Of a DNA stretch of 64,000 bases, positions 37,988 to 46,503 are shown piece after piece. The notes under the pieces were generated by a model that saw nothing but the letters and a program-made list of their open reading frames with translations, searched no databases and was not told the origin of the DNA. This DNA comes from Linnemannia elongata. Its lineage: Eukaryota; Mortierellomycota; Mortierellomycetes; Mortierellales; Mortierellaceae. Location of the stretch: assembly GCA_036320915.1 (NCBI GenBank), contig JAXBDG010000011.1, positions 2,186,213 through 2,250,212 of the forward strand, written 5' to 3'. The position numbers and the translations under genes are program-made. Position 1 is the stretch's first letter. Each line of letters opens with the position of its first letter.

Positions 37988-40448
37988 CTATGTAACAATA
38001 TTCTTGAAAAGATTATCCTTAAGCTCCTCGAAGGAGATATGTCGAACATCTGGAAACTTCTTGACCAAATTACAGTGCGAAGGTTTGCCGGGAGCGGGAG
38101 AGCCACAAATGTAGACTACGCGAAATCCAGGCACAGGTACACCGTCCTTCGTGACAACGAACCTGTTATCCTCTATCCTCGCGGAGTGACCAGGACCAAA
38201 TAAATCGTTTAGGTAACGTTCAATCTGATTCGCTCCGTCGTTATCCCTGACGTTGAAAGCCTTGCTGAGATCTGCTGAGTCCGCATTGTGGTGTCCAAAG
38301 TCGCTGATGGATGTTTGAATGAACAGCGGTCCAAGCATGAAGTCAAACCGAGGATATCCTTTGTAGCCGCGGGTCAAAACGCTTTGATGGCCGGATCCAA
38401 GGGAAGTCTTGCAGATTTGGAGGGTGTCATAATGGGAAAAATCCAGTGCAATGGTAGTCGGGTTTTTGCCGTTGAGATCTGTTGCATTGAACACAATGGG
38501 TTTGGTGGTGCATATGAGCTGATGAAATAGTGCCGTCTCAAATTCGTCCCCACTGAGACTACCGTCACAGATTCGTTTCTTGGTATCCTCAGGCAGTGGA
38601 AGTGTCTTGAACAGCTCTAGAAGAGCCCTCTGGGCGGGACGGCATAAAATGTGGTGTTGAGTTCCGATCCGACCGACATCCCTGCTCCGATAAATGAGTC
38701 CTAGATCCAAGAAGTCCCATTCGAAATCGACTGTGCTGGTGCTGCCGAGGAATGTCTGCAGGAGCGCTTTGTAAAATCGTCCTTGTCTAATCGGATGACG
38801 GCCGATATAGTATGTCTCCGCGATCTGATGGAAATCCTTGGCTCGGTCCTTCGTCCATTCCTGAAGGCTGTCCACGGAGAAGGGGTACGGGAGACGCTCG
38901 AGGAACGCTGACAGAGTCACAAGCTCTCGCGGCACACAGTTCGTGATGGCTATGACCTCATCTCTGATGGCTGGTGCTGCCAGGCGAGGGTACGTGTCTA
39001 GCAGGTTGGAGAATACATGCCCTGAGAGCGGGCCGACAAAAACCACCGACCTTGGCCTATAACTCTCGTCCAGGATCGTCATCTCATACTTGGCGTGCGC
39101 GGTGCCTGTGAAAACCACCCGAGACCCCTTGGGCTCTTCACCCCACCAGTGGTACGACAACAGAGGATTCAGCGACTTGAACTTCACCGGGACGTAAGGC
39201 TCTTGTACAAACAGCTTTCCATGCTCGTCAACAAGCAACAGCGTCTTCCGATCCCACGACTTGAGTAGCGTCCCAAAGATTACTGACACAGCATTCCTTG
39301 ATATGTTGCGTGTGCCGTCGTAGTCGTTTAAAAGCATCGCCAACTCGGCGCCGGTCAAAATATCTTTGTTGAGTGCCAGGAATCGCTTGACCACCTCCAA
39401 AGCTGACTTGTTCTCATCGTCCTTGTCCAACACTCCAGCATCTGACATGTAGAGGACAAGCCATCCTTCAGCATACGCCTTTGCTGCGAGAAAATAGGAG
39501 AGGTACGACTTGCCAACACCCATTGGACCGGACAGGACTCGTCTGTACGTTCTGTCTTTGTCGCCACGCATATCCTCCCAAAGTTCCAGCATTTGCTCCG
39601 TAACGAAAAGTCTGTGACCTTGGCCGTGTAGTCCAAAGTCCTTGGGGAGCTGGCCCATACTCGGTACGATGATTGCGTCGCCAGCTCGAAGGTCGTCTTT
39701 TAGGTGGTCGAATGCTGCTCGTGGCTCGGGGACAAATTCGGTGCTCGCAAGTATGTTGATCCAAGAAGGTGGCAAATCCACAGCCGTTCCATCAGAAGCC
39801 GTGTATCGTCTCCAGCCTTCGGTAATACGGATTTTTTTGTTGGCCGGTAAATCCAGTTCTATATTGTAATAAAAAAAGAGTTAGACAAATTGTGGAATCA
39901 TGAGAGAGTATTTAGACGACACACATTCAAGATGAATCCTTACCATCAGTCGTTGGTCTCTTTTGGGAAATGTAATCGCTGATGGGAGGAGATTGGGCTG
40001 AACAAAAAACGCAGAGAGCATGGCGCAATTTGTTTACATTAATTGTCATGTCAAAACAAGCTCCTGTGCGCGCAAGGTATGAATGAGAGCAAAGCGCGTT
40101 TGCGTTACCTGCAGGAGGTCGTTGGACGATGACGTAGATCGTTTTCTTGGGCAGCTTGTTCCGAGACGGAAACGCCTCAGAAACATCGTCTGTCGGGTCT
40201 AGCTCTACTGGTGATTCAATCTCATTCAGGAAAATCGGTTTGTGCCTGTTGGCTGGAACGACGGGGATCGAGACACGCCAGAGGGTGAGTTGGTCTGCAT
40301 CGAAATCGCTGAACTTGTTCGTCTTCTCGGCCTTGATGAGTTTCTTGAGGCCATCGACAGTATCCGTTGAGGCAACCTTAACAGAAAACGCGTTGGACGT
40401 GCCCTCTCCATCAACAAGACAGAAAAGGTTCAAGATCTTGTTGGCCAT
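37988..40448 (-). CDS. Crinkler (CRN)-family protein with P-loop NTPase
   Basis: Exons by hand are 40109-40448, 39944-39997 and 37988-39816 (GT-AG), 2223 nt and 740 aa. Exon 1 starts MANKILNLFCLVDGEGTSNA and carries the ubiquitin-like Crinkler header (TVDGLKKLIKAEKTNKFSDF, LTLWRVSIPV, ending YVIVQRPPA). The long last exon holds an NTPase: Walker A SGPMGVGKSYLS and Walker B KTLLLVDEHGKLF. A C-terminal part (IALDFSHYDTLQIC, HSARIEDNRFVVTKDGVPVP) may be the nuclease-type effector end, but I see no certain active site. Crinklers are secreted or host-nuclear effectors in oomycetes and occur in Glomeromycotina and Mortierellomycotina. No classical signal peptide is present. The frame is intact in a degraded neighbourhood, implying selection or recent arrival. 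Confidence 0.86.
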
Positions 40449-40861
40449 GGTGTTGAGAAGCATCAAGGGAAAAAGGAAGGTTAGAAAAGGAAGTGAGGGT
40501 AAAAGCAAAAGAAGAAAGGCGGCGACGACGAGTTTTTTTTGCCAGAATAACAACTGCTTTATCTAAAATGACAGTCCCTCCATGCCCTACGCCCCCTGCT
40601 TCTTGTGTGGAAAGGATGAGTGCTGCACATGTGTGTTTGTATCTAGGTCTCAAATTTGCCTTTCCCTTCCCGTTGAGATTCATCTAACAAATCTATTGTT
40701 CATTGCAACGGCGGCGGTGTAGGTGAATATAAGAGGGAGACGGCGAGTAGGAGGGCATGTTGGTGACAGCTTAAGTGGGTATGATTAAAATGAGTGTAGC
40801 AGAGGCAGGTAAAAGATTAATTTTTGAGGGTTGGAGCTTAATGAAGAAAGAAAAAATAGAA
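40449..40861. other. Crinkler upstream region, no gene seen
   Basis: Purine-rich just upstream of the start (40460-40530), consistent with a fungal promoter. Nothing else was recognised. Confidence 0.4.
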
Positions 40862-41065
40862 AAGAAATGGCAAAAACGCGAGCGACATGGGATTACTTTA
40901 TCGATGTAGCTACCATCGCCGCCGTCATGTCTAAGTCTCATCACAAACAAATAAATAAGAAATGGCAAAAACGCGAGCGACATGGGATTACTTTATCGAT
41001 GTAGCTTTATCGATGTAGCTACCATCGCCGCCGTCATGTCTAAGTCTCATCACAAACAAATAAAT
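40862..41065. repeat. Direct tandem duplication, ~95/109-bp units
   Basis: Unit 1 is 40862-40956 and unit 2 is 40957-41065. Both start AAGAAATGGCAAAAACGCGA and end AACAAATAAAT. Unit 2 has an extra internal duplication of TTTATCGATGTAGC. The near identity suggests a recent event. Confidence 0.92.
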
Positions 41066-41166
41066 ATACAGCTACCGCCCAAAAAAGGGAGGGAGAAGAG
41101 AGCGAAGAGAGAAAGAGAGAGAAAATAAGGAAACGCCTCTTTGTTTATCTAATATAGGTCCCCTTT

Positions 41167-41595
41167 TCATTTTTTGAATTTTTTTTGCATTGATACCCTT
41201 GGCTCTTTCCTTTCAAAATTTATTTCACGGTGGCCCTTCCTTGGATTTTTAATGTTCATTGATGGGCAGCGTCGACTCGTTGCCCTTTGGTGACCGTTTC
41301 CACGGCACCTGATGCACCTGCTAATAGAGGAGGAGGAGGAGGACGAAGAAGCGATTGCATTGGGTGTGGTGATAGCTCTATTGATAGGAGGCGAGGAAGG
41401 AGAGGAGGGAATGGTAACAGTATGTTTTGAAGCGGCCGCACGCCTGGTGAGGGTAAGAGGAGAAAACCTAACGGACTTGGTGGGCAGCGACCTTGCTGAG
41501 TTCGTGGCTTTAACTCGTCTGTATCCTGTAATGGCTACAGTTGAAGAAGTATTAACACTTGAGGTGGAGTTAAGTGGAACACAGCGAGTGGAAAG
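41167..41595 (-). CDS. Small protein with CCHC-like zinc knuckle
   Basis: 142 aa from MLSTRCVPLNSTSS. The body is Ser/Thr/Arg-rich with a poly-Ser run. Near the C-terminus lies CIRCRGNGHQRATSRRCP, a Cx2Cx4Hx7C variant of the retroviral-type knuckle often found in gag-like or transposon-associated proteins. A basic end follows. No other domain is present and the antisense strand is also open, so this may be a relic of an element's ORF1. The upstream Met at 41697 would add a low-complexity Phe run and was not used. Confidence 0.4.
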   Translation of the reverse strand, partial: LSTRCVPLNSTSSVNTSSTVAITGYRRVKATNSARSLPTKSVRFSPLTLTRRAAASKHTVTIPSSPSSPPINRAITTPNAIASSSSSSSSISRCIRCRGNGHQRATSRRCPSMNIKNPRKGHREINFERKEPRVSMQKKFKK

Positions 41596-41670
41596 CATGC
41601 TGACTGGTGAGATATGAATATGAAAATTGAAGTTGTGGCAGATATAAGGTTGTAGTTGAGGATACAGGGT

Positions 41671-41693
41671 AAAAAAAAAAAAAAAAAAAAAAA
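41671..41693. repeat. Poly(A) tract
   Basis: 23 consecutive A on the + strand. It could be the tail of an old retroposed copy, but nothing identifiable lies to its left on that strand. Confidence 0.9.
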
Positions 41694-41699
41694 GCAAAA

Positions 41700-42388
41700 A
41701 AATCTAAGAAAAATCCTAGCCGCGAGACGTTTTAAAGTCGTTAGAGGAGGAAATAATGTTGCTGGAAGATTCTAGAGTACACGCACTCTTAGTTAGCGCT
41801 TTGCTTGGTCGCTTTGCTTTCTACGGGACATGCACCTTTGCTTAGTTAACACCAAGGGGAGTTTGGAAATTTAGTGGCGTTCGTCGGTCACACACACACA
41901 GCACACTCGACAGACACATCACTATCATGTGATTTAGGAACGATTTTTGACTGTGACTGCTAACTATATCACATGATTCACTAAGTGACTGTGACCTATA
42001 TCAGGTGATGGATGGACGCACGGATTTTGTATTAGTTGACTAGCTTAGTGCCCGCAGCGTCCGCTCGCGGAGGGAGACGGCGAAGCATTAAAGGCACCGT
42101 TTCGCCCCAGTATCAGTATTTTGAATGGATAGCCTGAAAATGAGGAAGGGGTCCTAAGATTGCAGTCGCGATCTGCGTCTGCGTGGCTGAACACCTGACA
42201 GCTTGTGTGTCGGTGGGAAATGTGACTTGTCCTTTTTTACTTTAGCTCCTGGTGTGGTGATGTGAACGGGGATCGTTCACTTGTTCACGTTTCTGTCAAT
42301 TCCCGGGACAAACGGGTTAAGGGGTATTTAGCTAGTAATAAAAACGAAGGATGGAGCAAATCAGCTCCTCCTGCTTTTTCTGATTTAT
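41700..42388. other. Repeat-rich spacer with TGAC/GTCA motifs
   Basis: Repeated short TGAC/GTCA and CATGTGAT/ATCACATG words occur at 41920-42010 (for example AAGTGACTGTGACC). A CGC-rich stretch lies at about 42050-42080. No gene seen. Confidence 0.4.
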
Positions 42389-42832
42389 TTAACCGACTTT
42401 TGATTTTTGTCTTGACATCGAACTGGAAGTCCCCGATATACTCAGGTATACCATCGCCTTCCTGTATGGACGCGCACCCGCGCTCGTCCCATCGACAACG
42501 ATCAAGATCTCGTTCAGATCCTTTCCTTTCGCCATGTTGTGTGCCGCCAATCGATGCAAATCATCCATAGCACGCCCTGTCCACGAGTCCGCCAGACCTC
42601 CGCTGTTGTAGCCCAACACCCGACCACAGGCCGACAGATCGTCTAACGGCGTAAACCGCACACAACACATCGATTTGGGGATCAATCCCTATCAGCAGCA
42701 ACAACCCAAGGGTCTACTTCATTGTCAGCACTCTTTTCCTACCTGCGTCTCGATCAACAACAATATGCGGTCTCCTTGGAACTCTCCCAGTCGTTCTTCA
42801 GAGAACTCAGTCCTTGACGCTCTCGGTGCCAT
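42389..42832 (-). CDS. Hypothetical two-exon protein
   Basis: Exons 42743-42832 and 42389-42688 (GTAGGA...GATAG) give 129 aa. It begins MAPRASRTEFSEERLGEFQG then ILLLIETQ. The second exon reads GLIPKSMCCVRFTPLDDLSA, then RVLGYNSGGLADSWTGRAMD, DLHRLAAHNM and NEILIVVDGTSAGARPYRKA. The text is clean, hydrophobic-core-like protein with no low complexity. I cannot name the family. A possible donor (GTATACC) after RKAM suggests the true 3' end may lie in another exon, or that the gene is truncated here. Confidence 0.45.
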
Positions 42833-43320
42833 TTGGCTAATATAGATTCCCTTTCCCCCCTTTTTATTATCCCTTTCGCCTCCCCTTTGTATTATTATCT
42901 GTAGAAGCAGAACCCTCGCATTTCTCGCGTTTCCCGCGCTCATCCTCGCTCCCGTTGGAACCACGAGATCCCTCTGGTCCCCTCTTGGTAAGCGCCTCGA
43001 GAACTTATCTTCTTGCGCGCGAGCATTGTTCTGCTTGTTCTTAGTAAATAGTTCCCTTTATTTATTAACGAACATCCGTCCCATACTCCACTAAGTAGAC
43101 TGTACACGCCTTCAACCATCGTCCTCCCTTCACGCTTTGGGACCCTTCATCATCCCTTTTCTTTGGATCCCAAGCCCTCCTGAGCATTATCAGGTAAGGG
43201 CCAATATCCCCCTTTTTGTTAGCGGTGGCATTCTTGTAGTTATAGTATCTTAGTGGTTAGTACTTTTTGTTAACAGATAGTAATCATCGTTATAGATCCA
43301 CTTCACCGCACTGGCAGTCT
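42833..43320. other. Upstream flank, no gene seen
   Basis: Pyrimidine-rich on the + strand. Nothing recognised. Confidence 0.35.
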
Positions 43321-43427
43321 TTCTCATCGAATATTTGAGTCCGTGCGAGACCCAAAGTTCAATTCGAATAATTACTGGGCACCCGACTTTTCCAGTGGAC
43401 TCTAACAGGGTCGAATATTCGATGAGA
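43321..43427. repeat. Short inverted-repeat element (15-bp arms)
   Basis: The arms TTCTCATCGAATATT (43321-43335) and AATATTCGATGAGAA (43413-43427) flank ~77 bp that contains a second, weaker inverted pair (GAGTCC / GGACTC). It looks like a tiny MITE or a foldback structure. Confidence 0.7.
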
Positions 43428-43568
43428 AAACACTACTCTTATCCCTCTTCTTTCTTTCTCTCATTTGTTCTTTTTTTGCCCTCTGTATCACTGTGCCCGC
43501 TTCCCTGTACCCGCTTCCTTACCATCTCCTTCTCCTCTGCTTTAATGTTCTGAGCGTTGGGCCATCAC

Positions 43569-43570
<2 letters not shown>

Positions 43571-43602
<32 letters not shown>
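43571..43602. repeat. Poly(T) tract, 32 nt
   Basis: Uninterrupted T run. A retroposon tail on the minus strand is possible, but no body is recognisable to its left. Confidence 0.9.
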
Positions 43603-43603
<1 letters not shown>

Positions 43604-44216
43604 GTGGTGATTTTTTGGGTGGCAATAGTCAGCTTGGTAACTTGCTGTCATAGCGTCGACATCTCTGGTACTGTGATGAATAATGTTTGCTACTTTTGTT
43701 CTTTTTCTTTGTTCAGATTTTGTTTTATTAGAGAGATTGATCGATACTGTGTGCAAAGTATAGAAAACACACTGCAATAGAAAAAAAAAAGCAAACAAAT
43801 TGTCCCTATGTCCCTAATGTCCCTGAAGCAGTGAAGCACTGAAACGCGATAAGGTGGAGAGTGCACTCGAGCCAACGAACGATCAAAGAGCAAAAAACAG
43901 CGTTACGCTCATTATCCCATCCCATTCTCCTGCCTATCCACCCACTACCAATCCTCCTCTCTTCCTCTCCTTGTAGTCAGGCCAGGTGATTTATTCGAAA
44001 AGTGTGACAGCGGGCTAAGTCACTTGACTCTCTAAGTGACTCTAAGTGACAGCGAACTAAGTGTGACAGCGAGCTAAGTCACTTGACGCTCTAAGTGACT
44101 GCGCGCAACGAATTTGTTTTATTAGAGAGAAGAGAGAAGAGAGAAGAGAGAAGAGAGAAGAGAAGAGAAGTTGAAGTTGACATTCCGCCGCGACTCGTTG
44201 TTCCTTCCTTCCTACT
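43603..44216. other. Spacer with AAGTGAC/GTCACTT repeats and AGAGA run
   Basis: 43998-44103 contains many near-copies of CTAAGTGAC / GTCACTT and GTGACAGCGNNCTAAGT. 44126-44168 is an AGAGAAG simple repeat. No gene seen. Confidence 0.5.
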
Positions 44217-44848
44217 CTACAGAATCCAATTGTCGGTCACCTCTGCGTCTTTGGCAAAGACAGAACTTGCATCTTTCAGATCCTCGACCGTCAATATCCC
44301 CTGCTGAACCGCTCGCTCAATACAAGTGCGTTGCCTGATGACATACTTGTGGACATTCTTGTTCTGTGAGTAGTTCGCAAAATCGGGGTATGGCACCCTG
44401 CACACTGTGGTACCGGACCCTTTGCTGCAACAAGACACTTGGAGAATCCTATCTCGTAATGAGGCCGCTTTCGTGGGAGAGTGACTGGTGGCTGTAGGGG
44501 CGAGGATTGCTCGGTCGGATCCATAGGCGAAGGGCCTGTCGAATCGTCTGAGAGACGACGTTTATGCAACAACTTGTGTACATCTGGTGGAACTTCGTCG
44601 TCCAACAATGCTATGGGTGCAGGCGTGTTCGTGTTCTTGGGTAGTGTAGGCGTGCTTGTGTTCTTGGGTGGTGTAGGCGTACTTGTGTTCTTGGGTGGTG
44701 TAGGCGTGGTGTTCTTGGGTGGTACAGGCGTGTTGGGTGCAAGCGGAGGTGGGGACCATGACCTCACCTGCTCGTCACCGGACAGTTCATCTAACTCCTT
44801 TTCGGCAGACAGTGCTTGATCCTCCAACTGCTGGCCCACATTCGACAT
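44217..44848 (-). pseudogene. Unknown Pro-rich repeat protein, frame broken
   Basis: The N-terminal part reads MSNVGQQLEDQALSAEKELD, then four copies of a PPKNTSTPT-type repeat (44620-44730), then DDEVPPDVHKLLHKRRLSDD and IGFSKCLVAAKG. The coherent C-terminal part, NYSQNKNVHKYVIRQRTCIE followed by VEDLKDASSVFAKDAE, is in another frame and ends at 44217. Either a frameshift near 44430 or an unseen intron separates them. Family unknown. Confidence 0.5.
44620..44730. repeat. In-gene tandem repeat, ~27-bp unit
   Basis: The unit TTCTTGGGTGGTGTAGGCGT plus spacer occurs four times. It encodes the Pro-Lys-Asn-Thr repeat on the minus strand and keeps the reading frame. Confidence 0.85.
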
Positions 44849-45219
44849 TGCTGGATACTTCAAGTACCAAGCCTCGGCTGCGTAGAAGTTTTTTTTGCCA
44901 GCAGTCGTGTCATATCATTCTCAGTAACAAACTGGAACTTCTTCTTTACCAATCCATCGTACAAAAGTTGTTTCCCTTCCACCATCACCACCGAACAAAA
45001 ATGATGCCTTCCGTGATAAATAACTGCGCCAAGTTGATACTCCTGTCCGCCAAAGTATAGAACAGGCGTAGGAAACGGGGCGTTGCAATGGATGTTGTTG
45101 TAGCCTGCATCAACAGAGAGAAGGGTTGGTAGTTGAGTAAAGGTCGGTTCAGTGTGGATCCTGCTTCCGCTGCAAGTAATTGAAATACGAAGTACAACCT
45201 GCTTCGTCTACCACCTCGA

Positions 45220-45868
45220 TCTGCCTCATACACTATGCTTGTGCCCGCAATCGAGTGCAAGGCCATCTATTCCTCTGTATTGCTTGACGACAATCTCACC
45301 GACTGCATTCTGGACGAGGTGGAATGGCGCCGACTCAACACCCTAAAAGAGCTTCTGGGACGCTTCGACACACTCACAACCAAAGTCTGCGCTAGCAAGA
45401 CCTATGCCACAATCACCATGACCACTGTCGTCTACAACAATCTTATGGAGGTTATCGAGAATTTCATTAAGGACAATAAGGATCGCCTACCGGAAATATG
45501 CCGTGGAGCAAAAGCAGCATACGACAATCTCGGCTATTACTATGCAGCCACCGACAACTCACCAATTTATTCAGTGGCAACCGCAATCCATCTAGCAATG
45601 CGCTTCCAGTATTGGACCGATCAGAGATGGGGGTCTAAATATGAAAAAAGCGCCAAGAAGGCTGTTCGAGACGCATGGAGGGATCAGTATGCGGCCAGCA
45701 CAAGCAAGGATCTCACCCAACCATCTCTGGATGCCAGTAACGACGACATTGGGCTTGCTCTTCTTGGAATGATAAAGAAACCAAAGGAAGACGAGCTGGA
45801 GGAGTTTGTATCAAGTCCAAAAGTCATGGAGACGCCTTTGGTTTTCTGGAGAAAGAACTGTGGGTCGT
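45220..45868 (+). mobile_element. hAT transposase C-terminal fragment
   Basis: The open frame reads MLVPAIECKAIYSSVL, then DEVEWRRLNTLKELLGRFDT, SKTYATITMTTVVYNNLME, KAAYDNLGYYYAATDNSPIY, SVATAIHLAMRFQYW and KKAVRDAWRDQY. This is the region of hAT transposases that follows the catalytic domain and contains the final helices. The start of the hAT dimerisation domain (DELEEFVSSPKVMETPLVFW) is present, then the sequence switches at about 45868 to an F2 cassette fragment. Catalytic residues further upstream are missing. Fragment only. Confidence 0.8.
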
Positions 45869-46428
45869 ACCCAGGCTACATTCGGTGACCAAATGCCAGT
45901 ACCTCTTTCCCTGGAAATCAGCCCCCTCCCCCCCCCCCCCCCCCCCCCGAGGCAATAACAGTATATTCTGTGCCTGGGACAAGGATGTTGTGACCAGCAG
46001 TAAATAAAGAGGAATTGTCAGAGTTTCACTCTGAGATGACGATAACCTGACGCCACCAATCCTTCTCACCGCCAGCAATATTCGAGATCCTTCCGTGCTT
46101 ACTAATCAACCATTAACAGAAAGCTCTAGAAACCTTTACAACAGTACAAATAGTATTCACCTTCCATAGTTAGTCCCTTAGTCGAAGTTGACTCACTTTA
46201 TTAAAGCATATTGTTCCCTAGCTATCTAAATCGTAGTTCCCTCATTCCCTCATTCTCTCGTTTCGTTCCCCACATTTTCAAGGCGACTACTCGGTCGCCT
46301 TGTGACAGGAATGCACCTTTATTATTCATCGAAAATATCCTTCATGGCTAACGGATGCAGGTTTCTCAACAAGTACTGCTAAAAGCCTGCTCTTCCTGCT
46401 ATGCTTCTTCTCCGGCCACCCAATGGAA
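45869..46428 (+). mobile_element. F2 cassette relic: two pieces of the B gene around an insertion
   Basis: 45872-46003 matches F2 B near 55078-55167, apart from the poly(C) run. 46326-46428 matches about 55200-55310. Both are in the same relative order, so a B gene was split by the ~320-bp sequence in between (about 46004-46325). Confidence 0.8.
45928..45948. repeat. Poly(C) tract, 21 nt
   Basis: It lies inside the F2 B relic where the intact sequence reads AACCCTGCGGCAACAA, so it expanded after insertion. Confidence 0.9.
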
Positions 46429-46500
46429 ATTGTCACAAGGCGACTTGGGCAGTCGCCTTGAAAGGAGGGGAACGAAACGAGGGGACGAGGGGTCAGGAAA
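46240..46500. repeat. Inverted repeat arms (~70-80 bp) flanking an F2 fragment
   Basis: The left arm ends TTTTCAAGGCGACTAC... GTCGCCTTGTGACA at about 46313. The right arm starts TGTCACAAGGCGACTTGG at about 46429. Homology continues outward on both sides through the GGGGAACGAAACGAGG segment. Each arm itself holds an inner CAAGGCGAC/GTCGCCTTG hairpin. The ~115-bp centre is mainly F2 B sequence. Confidence 0.75.
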
Positions 46501-46503
46501 CTA

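Noticed and set aside
41312..41617. 101-codon plus-strand acidic open frame
   Set aside because: Exact antisense of the CCHC ORF. Its Glu-rich start mirrors the poly-Ser run and it has no motif of its own.
43321..43427. tRNA-like B-box sequence (AGTTCAATTCG) in the hairpin element
   Set aside because: No matching A box, acceptor stem or anticodon arm. I found no convincing tRNA or rRNA gene anywhere in the window.
45928..45948. Poly(C) tract as a functional element
   Set aside because: It lies inside decayed F2 B sequence and is most simply explained by homopolymer slippage.
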